DNA of 64,000 nucleotides from Scortum barcoo (taxonomy: Eukaryota > Chordata > Actinopteri > Centrarchiformes > Terapontidae). Below are positions 22,969-37,800 of the stretch, one piece after another. The stretch lies in NCBI GenBank assembly GCA_023238725.1, contig CM041546.1, positions 9,721,983 to 9,785,982 of the forward strand, read 5' to 3'. Each line of letters opens with the position of its first letter. Position 1 is the stretch's first letter. Below the pieces are notes generated by a model. It was not told the DNA's origin. It did not search any database and was given only the letters and a program-made list of their open reading frames with translations. The position numbers were made by a program, and so were the translations under genes.

Positions 22969-24430
22969 ATATTTCATGCAAGTCAAAATGAAGCCTCCCT
23001 ATCTGTTCATAATAAAGAAGATGAAGTGTTACAACTAAACGTGAACAGCAGTTCAGTGACATGAACAGTCACTCATTGGTTTAATAAGCAAGTCACTGAT
23101 GTCAGCACCAGCAATTTGAGTTTATCACCTTATGTTAACATTACTTGTAGAGAATTTGGAGATTATTTTTTATTACTGGATGTTGTGCTTGTCTCATTTG
23201 TGCAATATAAAGGAAGACTGGCTCTTTTCTCTGTTTGCAGGTGAAGAAAACTATAACCACATCATCATTCCTGCGGCAGTGGCGGTTGGTACTGCTGTGA
23301 TCTTTACTGTCCTCTGCATTTTCGTGGTGAAGAAATACAAGTGAGTTCATTATAAACTTACATTACAGAGAATACAATCATCAGTTCTTAACATTGTAGC
23401 ATCTGAAATTCAATATGTTGACTGACTGTCCTGGGGTCTCCTTCATCACCTTCACATCATAACTATTTAATGAACAACAACATTAACAAAGAGGGAATGT
23501 ATTTCCCACCCTTGGTCTTGTTCCAGCTTGTTCCATGACTTTCTTTCTGTCTGCTTCAGGAATCGCATCGCAGAGCTCCAAAGACAGGAGGGAACGTAAG
23601 TAGAGAAGTATTTTAGATCCAATTGAGTTCATAGTCCTGAAAAGTCTCATAAGGATGTGATTAATGTATTTATTTATTGATTACATTTAGTGTGTGGAAC
23701 CGACTTTCCAGACTGTCTCGCAGGTAAGAAAAACTTTTTGACTTTTTGGAATTCGGCATGAGATACTATGGTCATATACTGTATGTGTTGTAAACGGGAG
23801 TAGGGCTGGACTTGTTATAATGAATTCACCTGGCAACAGCTGACATTACAGCCTTCTCTGATTAAAGCTGAGAATCACATGAACAGAATTTATCATTGAA
23901 GATATTATAATTTAACCCTCTGGAGTCGACGGACACACTGGCATGTCCAAATTACAGGTCCGATTTATGATGACGCGTAGCAAAAAAGACGCATTGGCGT
24001 CTCCGTTTTGTTTGTGGTTTTCACATTAAAACTCTAACTCTTTTTGTGTGGTTTTAGGTCCAGTGTGTTAATACAGTATGTCAAAATGAAAAAATAACTG
24101 TAAAATCACACGTGAGGTTGTGCTGAAAAGAATGATACCAAACAAGGCATGATAACCAGTTCTTAAGGTGAAATATAAAAGCAAAAGTAAAAAGTAGTCA
24201 AAAACGGCCAATTATACCCTGGACTCCAGAGGGTTAATGAGTAGTCCAGTGCTATTCTGACAGTAAACTTCACATCAGTTCATCATTGATCTCACAGTCA
24301 TTTCACACATCTCTGCATAAGTTACCAGTTTATTTTGGGTGTTATTTTCGATAAGATAAAGGCTTAGTTTGTATATTCATGACAATATCTAATGTTTTTC
24401 TGTTCTCCTTTCACCAGAGGCAGAACTTGA
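21967..24430 (+). pseudogene. Inverted duplicate of the compact Siglec-like receptor, frameshifted
   Basis: Exons match the compact minus-strand gene: signal 21967-22012, V 22133-22529, C2 22617-22913, TM 23241-23340, tail 23560-23595 and 23691-23723. The V exon has one extra base at 22195 compared with its twin. This turns ACC GTG GTT into ACC TGT GGT and reaches a stop about 45 bases later, before the core of the V domain. The sialic-acid arginine (FCFRIE) is still encoded in the original frame. The TM exon is clearly diverged (IIIPAAVAVGTAVIFTVLCI against IIIPTVVGISTALIFAIFCI), unlike the near-identical V and C2 exons. After WNRLSRLSR the next candidate exon (24418-24430) reads Gly-Arg-Thr-stop, so the long tyrosine tail is missing. 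AATAAA at about 24511 could end the transcript. If the extra base is an error, this would be a short-tailed receptor. Confidence 0.75.
23916..24233. mobile_element. piggyBac-like MITE in an intron
   Basis: A 318-base segment begins CCCTCTGGAGTC and ends GACTCCAGAGGG, and is flanked by TTAA at 23912-23915 and 24234-24237. TTAA duplication with CCC-type termini is the signature of piggyBac-family elements. There is no transposase. It sits after the last shared tail exon of the duplicated receptor, where the twin gene has further tail exons. Confidence 0.8.
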
Positions 24431-24516
24431 AGGTGAGAAGTGAAAAACAGAACTTCACTGAAATCTGTGAAACCCCCCTTGTTTTCTTTATCAGCTGAAT
24501 TCTTCTCAGAATAAAT

Positions 24517-26638
24517 GCATACATTTTTTTATTTAAAACTGCACTGATACATTTCTGGCCACGGATGGGCCCTTTTGGCCAAATGGCAAATTTAATTCCA
24601 ATATTCAGCTTTCCCTGGGCCGAATTCACGGTCTATGTGTGGATATGTTTAACTGGATAATCACATGTGATCACAGACCTGTGCATTTAGAACTGGTATT
24701 TATACCTTGACAATAGTTACCTTGTTTTTTTCTTCATCTCATCTCTGTACAGACTGCATTACTCCTGGCTGAGATCTTACAATGCAAGCTGACTACATTC
24801 TGATTGCAATGCATTCTGCATGCATTTACACATTTTACTGCATTTTCCGTCACCAAGACAAATATATATAGATAGAAATCTCACGTTCATACAGAGTGTA
24901 AACAGAGTGTAATTATTCACTGTCTTTAACAGCTAAACACTTGACCTTCTTGGTGTAAGATGCCAAAAATGTCCCTCAGAGCACAGAGTTACACGTGGAA
25001 AACGTGGGTTTGTCACTGCAAGTGACCTTAGCACATGTCACGTCATCATTTAACGCAAACTTCTTATTTTATTATTACTTATTAAAGGCAGCTCTTAGCA
25101 TAAAAATTAAATTGGATCAAATGTGTATTTTCTTGTACTTTCAGATAATCAAAGGAAACCAGAAGAAGTTTGCTGGGTATCTCTGTCTGCCACAGTGCTT
25201 CTTTTCCAAAGAGGGAAAGTTTCAAATTCTACATGTGTTTTGATTATAACAACAAACGTTCTTTTTTTCTGAAATTACATCAAGAGGTGAATAATTTGCT
25301 GCAGTTCTGGATCTAATTGTTTGGCAAGCTTGCTTCCATGTTACTCACATATTAGCTTCAGCGAAAATGTCATTAGCAACTTAAATATTTATGATTACTA
25401 TAAGATTCTGATAACAAAGCTTGAATGTTTTAGCAGCCTAGTCAAAGAAAAGCAAGTGTCTAATTTAGAAGTATTTATACATCTTTTTTCAACACACAAG
25501 TTTAGAAGGAAGCAGAGAATTTTTTTTTAACCTTCTATACTTCAATACTTCATCCACCACTTCATTGTTTTTCTCAGTTGATAATTATAGCCACAATAAC
25601 TATATGTGTGATTTCTGTGTTTATTGGACTTTTATCAACCGTAGCACCAAATCTAAATCTGTTTTTCCATCTCAATACACATATCCACCCACCACGTGTA
25701 CCAGATGGTAACAGATGTACCAGTAATCAGCATGCATTTTTCTTTGTACATTAAATTTTGTTCTGTACTCAGTCTCTTGTGATTGTGTCATCATTGTTGG
25801 ATTGGTAATGCCCTTGTCCCCCCACAGCAGTGACTACGTACAGCCTTTCTTTATTCTGTATTCTTTGAATGAGGATGACCAAAAATACTACAGTTTCAGA
25901 GACCTTTTAGGGCCATGGGTTGTGAAAAACATCCTGCCATGGATGTGGTCTTATAAATTCTTAGTGCTCATTCAGTCATATCAGCCAGATGGTGGAGCTT
26001 TAAGACTGTTTAAGAGTAGGCAAAGTCATCAGAGCATGAGAGTGAAACTAAGGAGGGGAAACAAACTCAGATTGTGGAAAGATATTCTGAGGTTCGAGAA
26101 GTAGGCAGTACAAACAAACCTCAAAATGTGTCTGTGCTTGTTTGTACATCATTAAGTATTCTGCACGGAAAGAAACTAACAAAAGTATATCCTGAGTCTC
26201 AACTGTTCCACATGGGACAGTTGAGACATTTTTTCCAAATGTAGTAGTCTGTCAGTCAACGGTGACCTCACATATTAATTTAGAGATGTTTCTAAGTGAC
26301 TAAATGAGTGATTTTATTTATAAACATTAGGCCTGAAACGGGGATTTTTCAGGTGGTCAGGCCTAAATTAGTCATTGTGAACAGTCTAGTTATGCGTTTG
26401 AATCAAACACGGAAGAGACGATACGAGAATCATGGCATGCCAGAAAAGGATGTGTTTTTTGTCTTAAGTGTGGGGAGGGTAATTTTAAGGGTTTATTTTC
26501 CTCGTCATTAACTAGAAGCTAATAGGATAAATAAGCACATATTTTTCACTTGCCTGCAGTAGCTCCTAACTTCCATTTATTCTGCATCTTAACAGAAAGC
26601 AGAAGTACGTTTGTATCACATCAGTCATATAGACGGTT
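24517..26638. other. Intergenic, nothing recognised
   Basis: AT-rich DNA without supported exons. The open frames at 25802-26104 and 26308-26511 match no family I know and lack convincing splice sites. Confidence 0.45.
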
Positions 26639-26750
26639 TGTTGAGGATTAGACCTCTGAAAACTGGTGTTGGGATAATTAACCACTACAGGGCTCCGGTC
26701 AGAGAGCACAGATTAGTTTCTAAAATAAACATAAAGAAAAAAGCAAAAGC

Positions 26751-27846
26751 TTAAGACCCTCTGTTTGGACCAGAGCTGTTGGATGAGTACCTTGGTGCGT
26801 GTTGTAAAGGGTCATACTGACTGGCTAGTACTTGATATGCTTTCCTCATTGTAAGGGCTGCATGTTCGATGGACCGGAAATGGTAAGTCAGGGTGTCAGC
26901 AGCACAGTTCCACCTAAGTCCTAAGGCGGGCTCCACAGGGTCAGTCCAGTTCTGAGTTAACCACTGTTCTGTTCCTGCAGATCTTGCATCAGCTGGGAGA
27001 TAGGCTATTGCAGTCGGTTGATTACTTGCCCACTGCCTGAGGTCAAACCCTCCTTCGGCCAACAGGGCACACAGTTGGTTCACCCTTCACGTAGCTGCTG
27101 GTATAGTGAGAAAGCTCTCAAGGCAGTTGTCTACATAGAAACCCCGCTCCACCGACTGTAAAGTGTCCGGATAGCTGTGATAGCTGGTTATGAGTGTGTT
27201 GCTGCAAAGCAAAGATGGCACAGCATGGGCTGCTTGTTGTGCTGAATGGAAGCACCTGCCATTCATATACGTCTGGTGGGTCTTCACAGCGCAGGTCTCT
27301 CCAAATGAACCAAAGAAGCGACCTGTCCTGAGGCAGAAGATAGGCCTGATGGAACATTGAGTGGATGTTTCTGCTCACAGCGACCTGGTGCTGTCTGAAT
27401 CGTAGGAGGACACCTCCTCCGTCCAGAGATGGGCCCAGCTTGGGCTCCAGCAGGAGTTGGTCATTCAGTGAGGTGCCCTGATGCCCGAATGAACAGTTGA
27501 AGACCAGTCGTGATTTACCATTGTGGCACACAAGGCGATGGGGCAGATACCATGCTTCCCCAGAACGATCCACTTCTTCAGGCAGAAGCTTCTTGATGTA
27601 CCCTGCCTGGATTAGCTTTTGGTTCTCAGTTGAATGGGTGACTGCTTTCTCTGGGTCTTTTTTGAGACGCTTCGCTGTAGCCCTCAGGTGTGCTATGACA
27701 GAATGTGTGGAGCTGTTAAGCTTCGGTGATTCCCACCTTCTCAAAAGGAGCGTTGCATAATGCTGGACTCCTCCAACACTGACTTGCAGGGTTTTTGTTT
27801 CTAGAAGTTTAAAGGCTTCCTGGTCTTCACGAGAGCGAGAGAGCAT
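26751..27846 (-). pseudogene. BEL/Pao reverse transcriptase remnant
   Basis: Open blocks at 27118-27846 and 26751-27083 (minus) contain WYLPHRLVCHNGKSRLVFNC and, further on, ALGLRWNCAADTLTYHF, characteristic of the BEL/Pao reverse transcriptase and the region after it. The blocks are in different frames and the catalytic YxDD box is not cleanly readable (GAGFLCRQLP lies where it is expected), so the enzyme is broken. Confidence 0.7.
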
Positions 27847-28260
27847 TTTTTCATTTCAGAAGGGCAAAATGTCCAGTTGCCATAAACGTTCAACATTTCA
27901 GTACAGAAGGTCATCAGGGCTAGCAACTGAGGTGAAGAGGCACTGCTGCACTGAGGTCTGTTCTGACACACCGTCATTGTTACCTTGCAGGGCCCATCCA
28001 AGGGCGGTGTGGATTGCTATGGATCCACCACTAGCTCCCTTACGAACTGGCTTGGTAGCAGTTATGAGATGTACATGGTCTGACCCAAGCAACACCATTG
28101 GACGTGCATTGAAGAATGCCTGCAACGGGATCCCACGCAAGTGACTGTGCCATTACTGAAGCATCTGCACAGGGTAGGTCTGCTCCATCAGGTCCAGACC
28201 TGAAGCAGTAAATGCTCCCTGCACTTTGTAGCGCTTCTGAAGTCTACTCTTCAAGAGATT

Positions 28261-29274
28261 TCAAAAGCTGACCCTTGACCCCCAGAGGTGTGTAAGATCT
28301 GTTCGTACAGTGCGTAGCACAAGAGTCTCACCCTTGCCCTTTAACTGGAGCTGCTGGGCGGCGGTTGGTAAGATCATAGTCCGTTGTGCTCCGTCATCCA
28401 AGACCGCGAAAGTTTCAACTGACTTGGACTCGTTGTGCAGTAGGACAGGGACCACCTTCAGGAGCACTCTGCTTGATGCAATGCTGGGTGTTAGATAGAC
28501 TCGACTTTCAGAAGCTATGGACTGTGCACTGGTAGTGTGATGCTGGGCTACATCATGGAGGACCTGCAGGTAAATCCCACCACAGTCACTGCACAGTTTC
28601 TTGAGATTGCATGACTTGGGTGCATGGGCATGTGCACATTTCCAGCAGCGTTTCCCGTCTGCCAGCCACTTCTCCAGGTTGGATAATGGCTCCTCTTTAA
28701 TATTGCGACAGCGGCTGATGTAGTGCTCTTTGCTGTCACAGAAGAGGCAATGTATTTTATAGGGCTTTTTGTTGGCTAGTGTGGGGTTACTGGAGACGCT
28801 CTGTTGTTGAGCCCCTGCACCATGATACACTGCTACATCTTGACCTTTAGCTTTAGTCGGGATCTTTTCTTTCCCATTACTTAGAGGTTTCTCCTGTTGA
28901 TAGCGCTGCACCAATTGGCTGGACAGGTGCTGTTGCTGGGTTTTAACTTGAAGCCATCCATTAAAATCCTGAAGGCCGTAGGGGTTAATGCTTGTGCTCT
29001 TGAGCTTGCCTTGCATCTGCAGATATTCGATAAACCCATCTCTATGATACTTGGGTAGCTTGCTAAGTAAGCGGTCAACATGTGAGCAGCGGTTGAGCTC
29101 CATACCCCTGGTTCCCTCTAACGAGAACAGCATACATAAGAGGTGGACGCATAGGGCGAAGCTCTGAAAATTGCGAGAATCACCGGGCTTCACATTGGGT
29201 GTTGTAAGAATGGCTGCTATCTCACTTTGTGCCAGCTGGTGTGGCTGTCCATACTGGAACTGCAGAGCTTGCAT
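28261..29274 (-). pseudogene. BEL/Pao gag C-terminus, zinc knuckles and aspartic protease remnant
   Basis: An open minus-strand frame of 337 codons. Around residues 170-230 it has CLFCDSKEHYISRC and CWKCAHAHAPKSC, zinc-knuckle-like cysteine clusters. Further on, FAVLDDGAQRTMILP matches the retropepsin active-site region of BEL elements, with DDG in place of the usual DSG. The N-terminal part of gag is cut off by the LINE inserted at about 29280. Confidence 0.75.
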
Positions 29275-29279
29275 GGCTC

Positions 29280-31950
<2,671 letters not shown>

Positions 31951-31960
31951 GCATGTGGCT

Positions 31961-32470
31961 CTATGTTGTGTACCTGCTTTGTTGGCGGCGGAGGAGAATA
32001 GCATGATAAAACATGAGGTGTGTGGGAGTGAAGCACGGAGGGTGACTGAAGGGGTGTGAGTGTAGTACACCCCCTGTTGCAAGGATCTTCATCCACCCCT
32101 TCTTGCATAAGTTCCATAATGATGAAATGTGTTCTAACAAGCGCCGCTGTCTGGTTTCGTACTGATGGAGTTTGTTGGTGAGCTGGGCCACTTCAGCATT
32201 CTTGTCCTTCTCACTCTGGAATATGGATTCAATGAGCAATCTAAGTGAAGTGGTGCTTAACAGATCATCTGTGCTGGGGCTGTGTGAAGCTCCACGTTGG
32301 TTCAGATTGGAGGCTGCATCCACTGGGCTTCTGTCCACTGCGGCCGCTCCACTCCTCTCTGCTCCTCTGACTCTCTCTGTAGGGCGGGAGGAAAGGGCAG
32401 CTCGCTGAGGGTTGTAGGCCAGAATGTAGTCTGGGGGTGCGGTGACGCCTCGCCTGACGCTCCTGGGCAT
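31961..32470 (-). pseudogene. BEL/Pao gag N-terminal part
   Basis: A minus-strand open frame starting MPRSVRRGVTAPPDYILAYN. It has a region predicted to form a coiled coil (EKDKNAEVAQLTNKLHQYET). It lies between the right terminal repeat and the LINE tail and would continue into the 29274-28261 frame if the LINE were absent. Identity as gag is inferred from position. Confidence 0.5.
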
Positions 32471-32783
32471 CAGGACGGAGCATCAATGCCGATTTAGTTC
32501 CTGATGTCATTATCTGTAGTAGCCAGTAGTATCTGGCTCGAAGGTCCTCTGTTGAGGATTAGACCTCGGAAAACTGGTGTTGGGATAATTAACCACTACA
32601 GGGCTCCGGTCAGAGAGCACAGAGATGTCAGTAGGTTTTCCACCCTTGTAGACTTGAAATAGTACATACTATGCAGTATGATGGTGCATATCATTAGTTT
32701 CTGAAATAAACAAAGAAAAAAGCAAAAGCTTAAATGTCTTATTCTGACAGCAAACAAACTATAAACATTTAATGACTGTAACA

Positions 32784-34897
32784 GGTTTCTCCATCCGCTC
32801 TGGGAAAAGAAATGTATATATATAAATCAACATATGTGACATATCAACATACATTAATATGAGCTATAAACTCTTTGCCTCATAATACATAAACCCCGCA
32901 TACACACACATATACACAGGTGGGTATTCATAGTAATTCAGAGCAAGCTAGACAGTTAGCTTAGCACATATTGAGCCAAATTACAACAGGCTAATTACTG
33001 CAATAACTATTCCTAACATTACAGCAATGCACTATTTATTAATCAAACACTGCAACGTCATGAAATGCAGAGAAACAATCAGATACCCTTTAATGTAAAC
33101 TTTATATCAGTATTAATAAACTTACATTGTCAGTGACTTCTGCACTGGTAAAGATAGCAAGTATGACAGAGGAAGCGGCAAGAACAGGAAATATGTGTAT
33201 ATGAAAACGTGAGGAATTCTCAACAGGGTTCATCTGTACTAAAAGCACCTCTGTTGTTTGATTTGGGTGCTATGATAAAATTGTTAGTCCAGTAAGGTTT
33301 AAATTAAAGAACATTACGTCCGATTTTACGAGAAATCTATTTCTTACAGTCCTTTACTGCAAAACAATCTAAGCACATGCCCACTGACATGGAAACTACA
33401 ATACTGTGACTAATAGACGGAAACATAGTACAGACCTAAGTCAGCAACATATTATTAATAGCATGCAGGGTACAGTTCCAACTCAGACATGTCTATAGAT
33501 CTTTGCTCTGAGGAAAAAGTCTGGATTTGACCCACAGTCTTGTTCATCACTCATAACTCACTGAGCTACACAGCACTCTCAAGAGGAGGACACACTGATG
33601 GAAATCTTTTGAAAAACATGCTTTCTATTGGTTACTTTCATCACAGTTTCAAATAGCAGTTTCAATAGGACTTAGTGTGGATTCAAGTTTCTAAAAAGAC
33701 AACATTTCCTCTTTCCTGCTGGTAGTTATTGGACACAAAACCTTTACTAAATCTGATATCTCATAGATCTGACAATTTAAACATATACTTTATTTTATAC
33801 TAGATACATGAACTGATGATGAAGAAGCTTAAAATGAATACATACAAAGATATCTTTTGATGCAATGAAATGTATCAATTCTTTGGCTGTGTGTTTGTGA
33901 TTGAATGAATTTCCTAGTAATTGATTTACTGACTGATTGATGGAAAGTGATTGTAGGATGCATTAATCAGCGGCGATTAACTTGGTTTGTTACTGCTGAG
34001 TTTAATCTCATCCGGAGAGATACACTGAAGTGTTCCTTTGATGGCAGACAAGAGACAGGACGAGGTCAGGCCTTCAATCAGCCCCGCAGCACTGTCTTTA
34101 AAATGGAGGAGACCGACCATATCTCATTCGACACTAGGGCTTCAGCTGGTAACTCAGCAGAGAGGAGGGATGTCACTCTGACCAGGTAAAAAAACTATTT
34201 GTGTAGATTCTGCAGTTCAGCACAATGGTATGTTTTGGTGACTGTGTTATCACTAAGGGACATTCATTTTTTTTATTCAAAGACTTGCTCATTGCATATC
34301 CTGAACTTCCAATTCGAGCCACTTCCAATTTCCTGTCATGGGTAACTCAGCATCCACTGGCTTCATCACTCCTGCTCCCAGAAAACTGTCCTGGGGTCGC
34401 CAGAAAGAGGATACCCTAAAGCTGGTGGACTTCCTGGAGCAGTGCAAAGAGGATCTCTGGAGAGTGAAAGGAAGACAAAGTTTGTGTGTGTCAAAAAGGT
34501 CCACCTGACTCGCAGCATCCGCTACGTTGACCTAACCTCCCAAGAGAGTGACAGCAATTGCCCAAACATGGGTGAAGTGCTGAACCCTGCTGTTGTTGGA
34601 GATCAGGGTCCATGAATGACTGAATTCACTGTGGACAATAAAATCCACACAACGACTGACGCAAGCAGGAAGAGCCTCTCTGTTGTGATGACTGAGGTGG
34701 GGGGTGACTTTCATTGAAGGCTTATGACAAACTTCTTTCTAGCCACAAGATGGTAGGTGTGAAGTGATGAACAGGAAGTAGGGCAAGTGGGGGAAGTGTA
34801 AAGTTAAAATAAGTTAGGTTCATTTTCTGTGAAATTGAAGCAAAAGTGAAAATGTTTTTTGTTTTTTTTTTTTTTTTTTTGCATTGGGTGTGATGTA
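32784..34897. other. Region without a recognised gene before the tandem array
   Basis: AT-rich. An 80-codon open frame at 33947-34189 ends next to a GT donor, and a short frame at 34338-34508 follows (separate entry). Neither belongs to a family I recognise. They could be exons of a decayed gene. Confidence 0.35.
34338..34508 (+). CDS. Unrecognised 56-residue open frame with a myristoylation-like start
   Basis: Begins MGNSASTGFITPAPR, which fits the N-myristoylation pattern MGxxxS, and continues with a charged stretch (KLVDFLEQCKEDLWRVK). No known domain is apparent, and whether it is expressed is unknown. It could be the start of a decayed gene or of a retroelement gag. Confidence 0.2.
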   Translation: MGNSASTGFITPAPRKLSWGRQKEDTLKLVDFLEQCKEDLWRVKGRQSLCVSKRST

Positions 34898-37800
34898 GAC
34901 AAAAAGAGATGTAAAACACCATTTACAGTTTCTATTAGACAAATAATGTCCAGGTATTAAATACATAAGCAGAATTCTCTTGAGTGAAATGCTCGACACC
35001 TGGCTGCAGTTGCTGTGAGAAACTCAGTCTGAGTGAAGGAAATCCTGTCTCTACACCTCTGCCTTTGTGACACAGACAATGTAAGGTACAGTAAATGTCA
35101 TTTTAGTGGTAGAAAACAAGCTTAATATCTTAGAAAAGTGTACTTTCTGATCATAGACTGAACTTCTTAATTAAGAGTTGGTTGTGACAAACATATTTGC
35201 TTTAAGCACAGACCAAAGTAAATACTAAAAAGCGATCCGTTGCCATTTCTGTGGACTTTTTAATGAGTGTACATGTCGTCGCTTTCAGTCAGCATTTGCT
35301 GTTCAGGAAAAATGTCATCTTTGTAAAACATGGATCTTATATGATGACATTTGATTGTTTATATATGATTGGTTGTATTACATGTTAGCATATTGTTTGT
35401 CAAGGTATTTTCAAGTCCTCTTTCTAAAGCAAATACTGTTTGGACAAATACATTCAACCTTTCACCTGAGTACAGTTGTGGCCTCTTGATTTAATTACAG
35501 TGCAAAAGAAGTGTCTGTCATTCACACTCTGAACATGTTTGTGTTATCTCTGTGGTTTGGTCAGTGCTGTTTCCTGTTGTCTTTGTTCAGCCTAATGGAT
35601 AAACTGATGTGCACACAGCTGTGAAAATATCAAAAAGGAATTAAATTAAATTACACCAAGATAATTTAATACCAACAAATCATTTGTGATATTCACAGTG
35701 TTACTGAGGTGCATTATACAGCTTCGTTACAGCCTCAGTGTTTCAATTATCATTATTTAGTAAAGCCAACTTCTCTCACTGAACTGGGTGGAGTAGGCTC
35801 ACTTTTATGAATTGCCTACTAGCAGTATTCAAAGTACTCACTGCAAAGCAAATCAATGGGGCTATAAGGCTTTATAGTCATATGACTAATTAAATGGGTC
35901 ATGAGTGAGCTATTTAGTTCTTGGGGATTGTTGTTGGTGGAGTCCAGGTTTCATGAAATGGTTAACATTCATCACAAAAATAAAATTGGAGAAGTTGTTC
36001 TTTCTAAAATAAATAAGATTCCTCAATATAACAGAAGGAAGTGAGAGCAGAAGGGTGGAACATAAATGTGATAAAGTGTGGTGATCTCAGGTGCAAAACA
36101 AAGATAAAATGAAAGGCAAAATGACTTTTTACTGTTTTTGTATTGGTCTGTGACAGCAAAACCTGAAAAATATTCAGCTTATGTGAGAATAAAAAACAAT
36201 ACATTCATAAATTAATGATGATTAATACAATAGACTTCCTCAGTATATTGTATATGGTCTATGGGACAAAAGTCATATCTGAGTGCAACACTGTGGATAT
36301 GTGGTGTATTAAAAGTGGAATGGAAACTAGACAAATCATCTCTCACCAAGGGGGGAAATGACTGTGACACTTCACCAGCCTGAAATGTCACTTTGTTTGC
36401 AGGTCTGACCCAGAGGGGACGAGATGGGCTCTTTAAAATGGCCTCTGTTTTTTGTGTACCTTTGCTTTAAAGGTAGGTCACAATGTTTATACTCCATATA
36501 CAGGTATAAAGGTTTAGTACATTTTGTTGTGTTCATATCATATTTTTTGTTTGGGCTAAGAATTTCATTTTCAGATGAACCCTTTTGATTTATTGGTGCA
36601 AGTATGCTCTTCTTCTCACTATGATCTTTTTATTTCATCTTCCTCTGCATTTTCTATTTCATTTCATCACATTTTCCATTTTATTACAGCTGTTCAAACT
36701 GAAGCCTCATCTTGGACAGTTAATGTGCCATCGTCGGTTAAAGGCCTCCCTGGTTCCTGTGTGGTGATTCCCTGCTCATTTAACTACCCAGATCCAGGGA
36801 AGGTGGTCACCAAATTCACTGGGATATGGCGCGACACAACAGACCACCCCATTTATCACCCGGTTGAGTCTGAGATGTTTCAGCAGTATCGGAATCGGAC
36901 AAAGCTGCTGGGAGATGTCACACAGAAGAACTGTTCCCTGAAGATTGATCCCCTTTACCAAAGTGACAGCGGGCCATTTTATTTCAGGATTGAAATGGAA
37001 GGATATGAAAGGTTTTCTTACAAAGAGCACAAAGTCTCCATAGCAATGATGAGTAAGTAACACTTTCACTAAACATCTTCAAGAGTACAGTTAATGTCCA
37101 CATTTCCACAGAAAACTGTTTTTACTCCACTGTCCCCATGGTGTTTTTCTTTTCATATTCTGCACTCTGAACATTAAAATATTGTTCAGAACATAATATT
37201 AAAGCAACATATTTCACAACCATATGGATTGTGCTGATTATAAACCAGTGTAAATTTCTTGTGTTACTAACTTACTTTTTCACTTAAGACAGCCAAGAGT
37301 CATGACATATATTATATATATTATTATATACAATATTACGATAGATTTAACTATTTTGGTGGTTTTATCTTTGAAAATTGAATTTTGTAACCTCAAACAA
37401 TCATTTTGTTTTTATGTCAACAACTGTCCGATTCCCACTTCCTCATGTGTGCTATCGTCTCTGTGCTATTTCAACAATCCTCTTGCTTTAAATAACTTTG
37501 CTCATAAAATAGTTAAAGCAGTTTCATTTTACTGGACAGATGTATGACATTAAAGGGAAATGAAACCAATGTTAAAAATGACTTAAATTTTGTGCCCTTA
37601 GCAGTTCAATTAAAAAACAGATCTAATCTAAAACTTGAGATAAGACTCAAAATGTGATGATGTGAATTAGAGTTTGACTTTGGGGGCGGGGGGGAGTTCA
37701 GAATGCAAGTTTCAAAGGACATATCATTGCTTCGAATAATGCTTGCAATAGCATTAAAATTTTTGTTTCTGTCTATCATGACCTGTTTTTGTTACAGATG

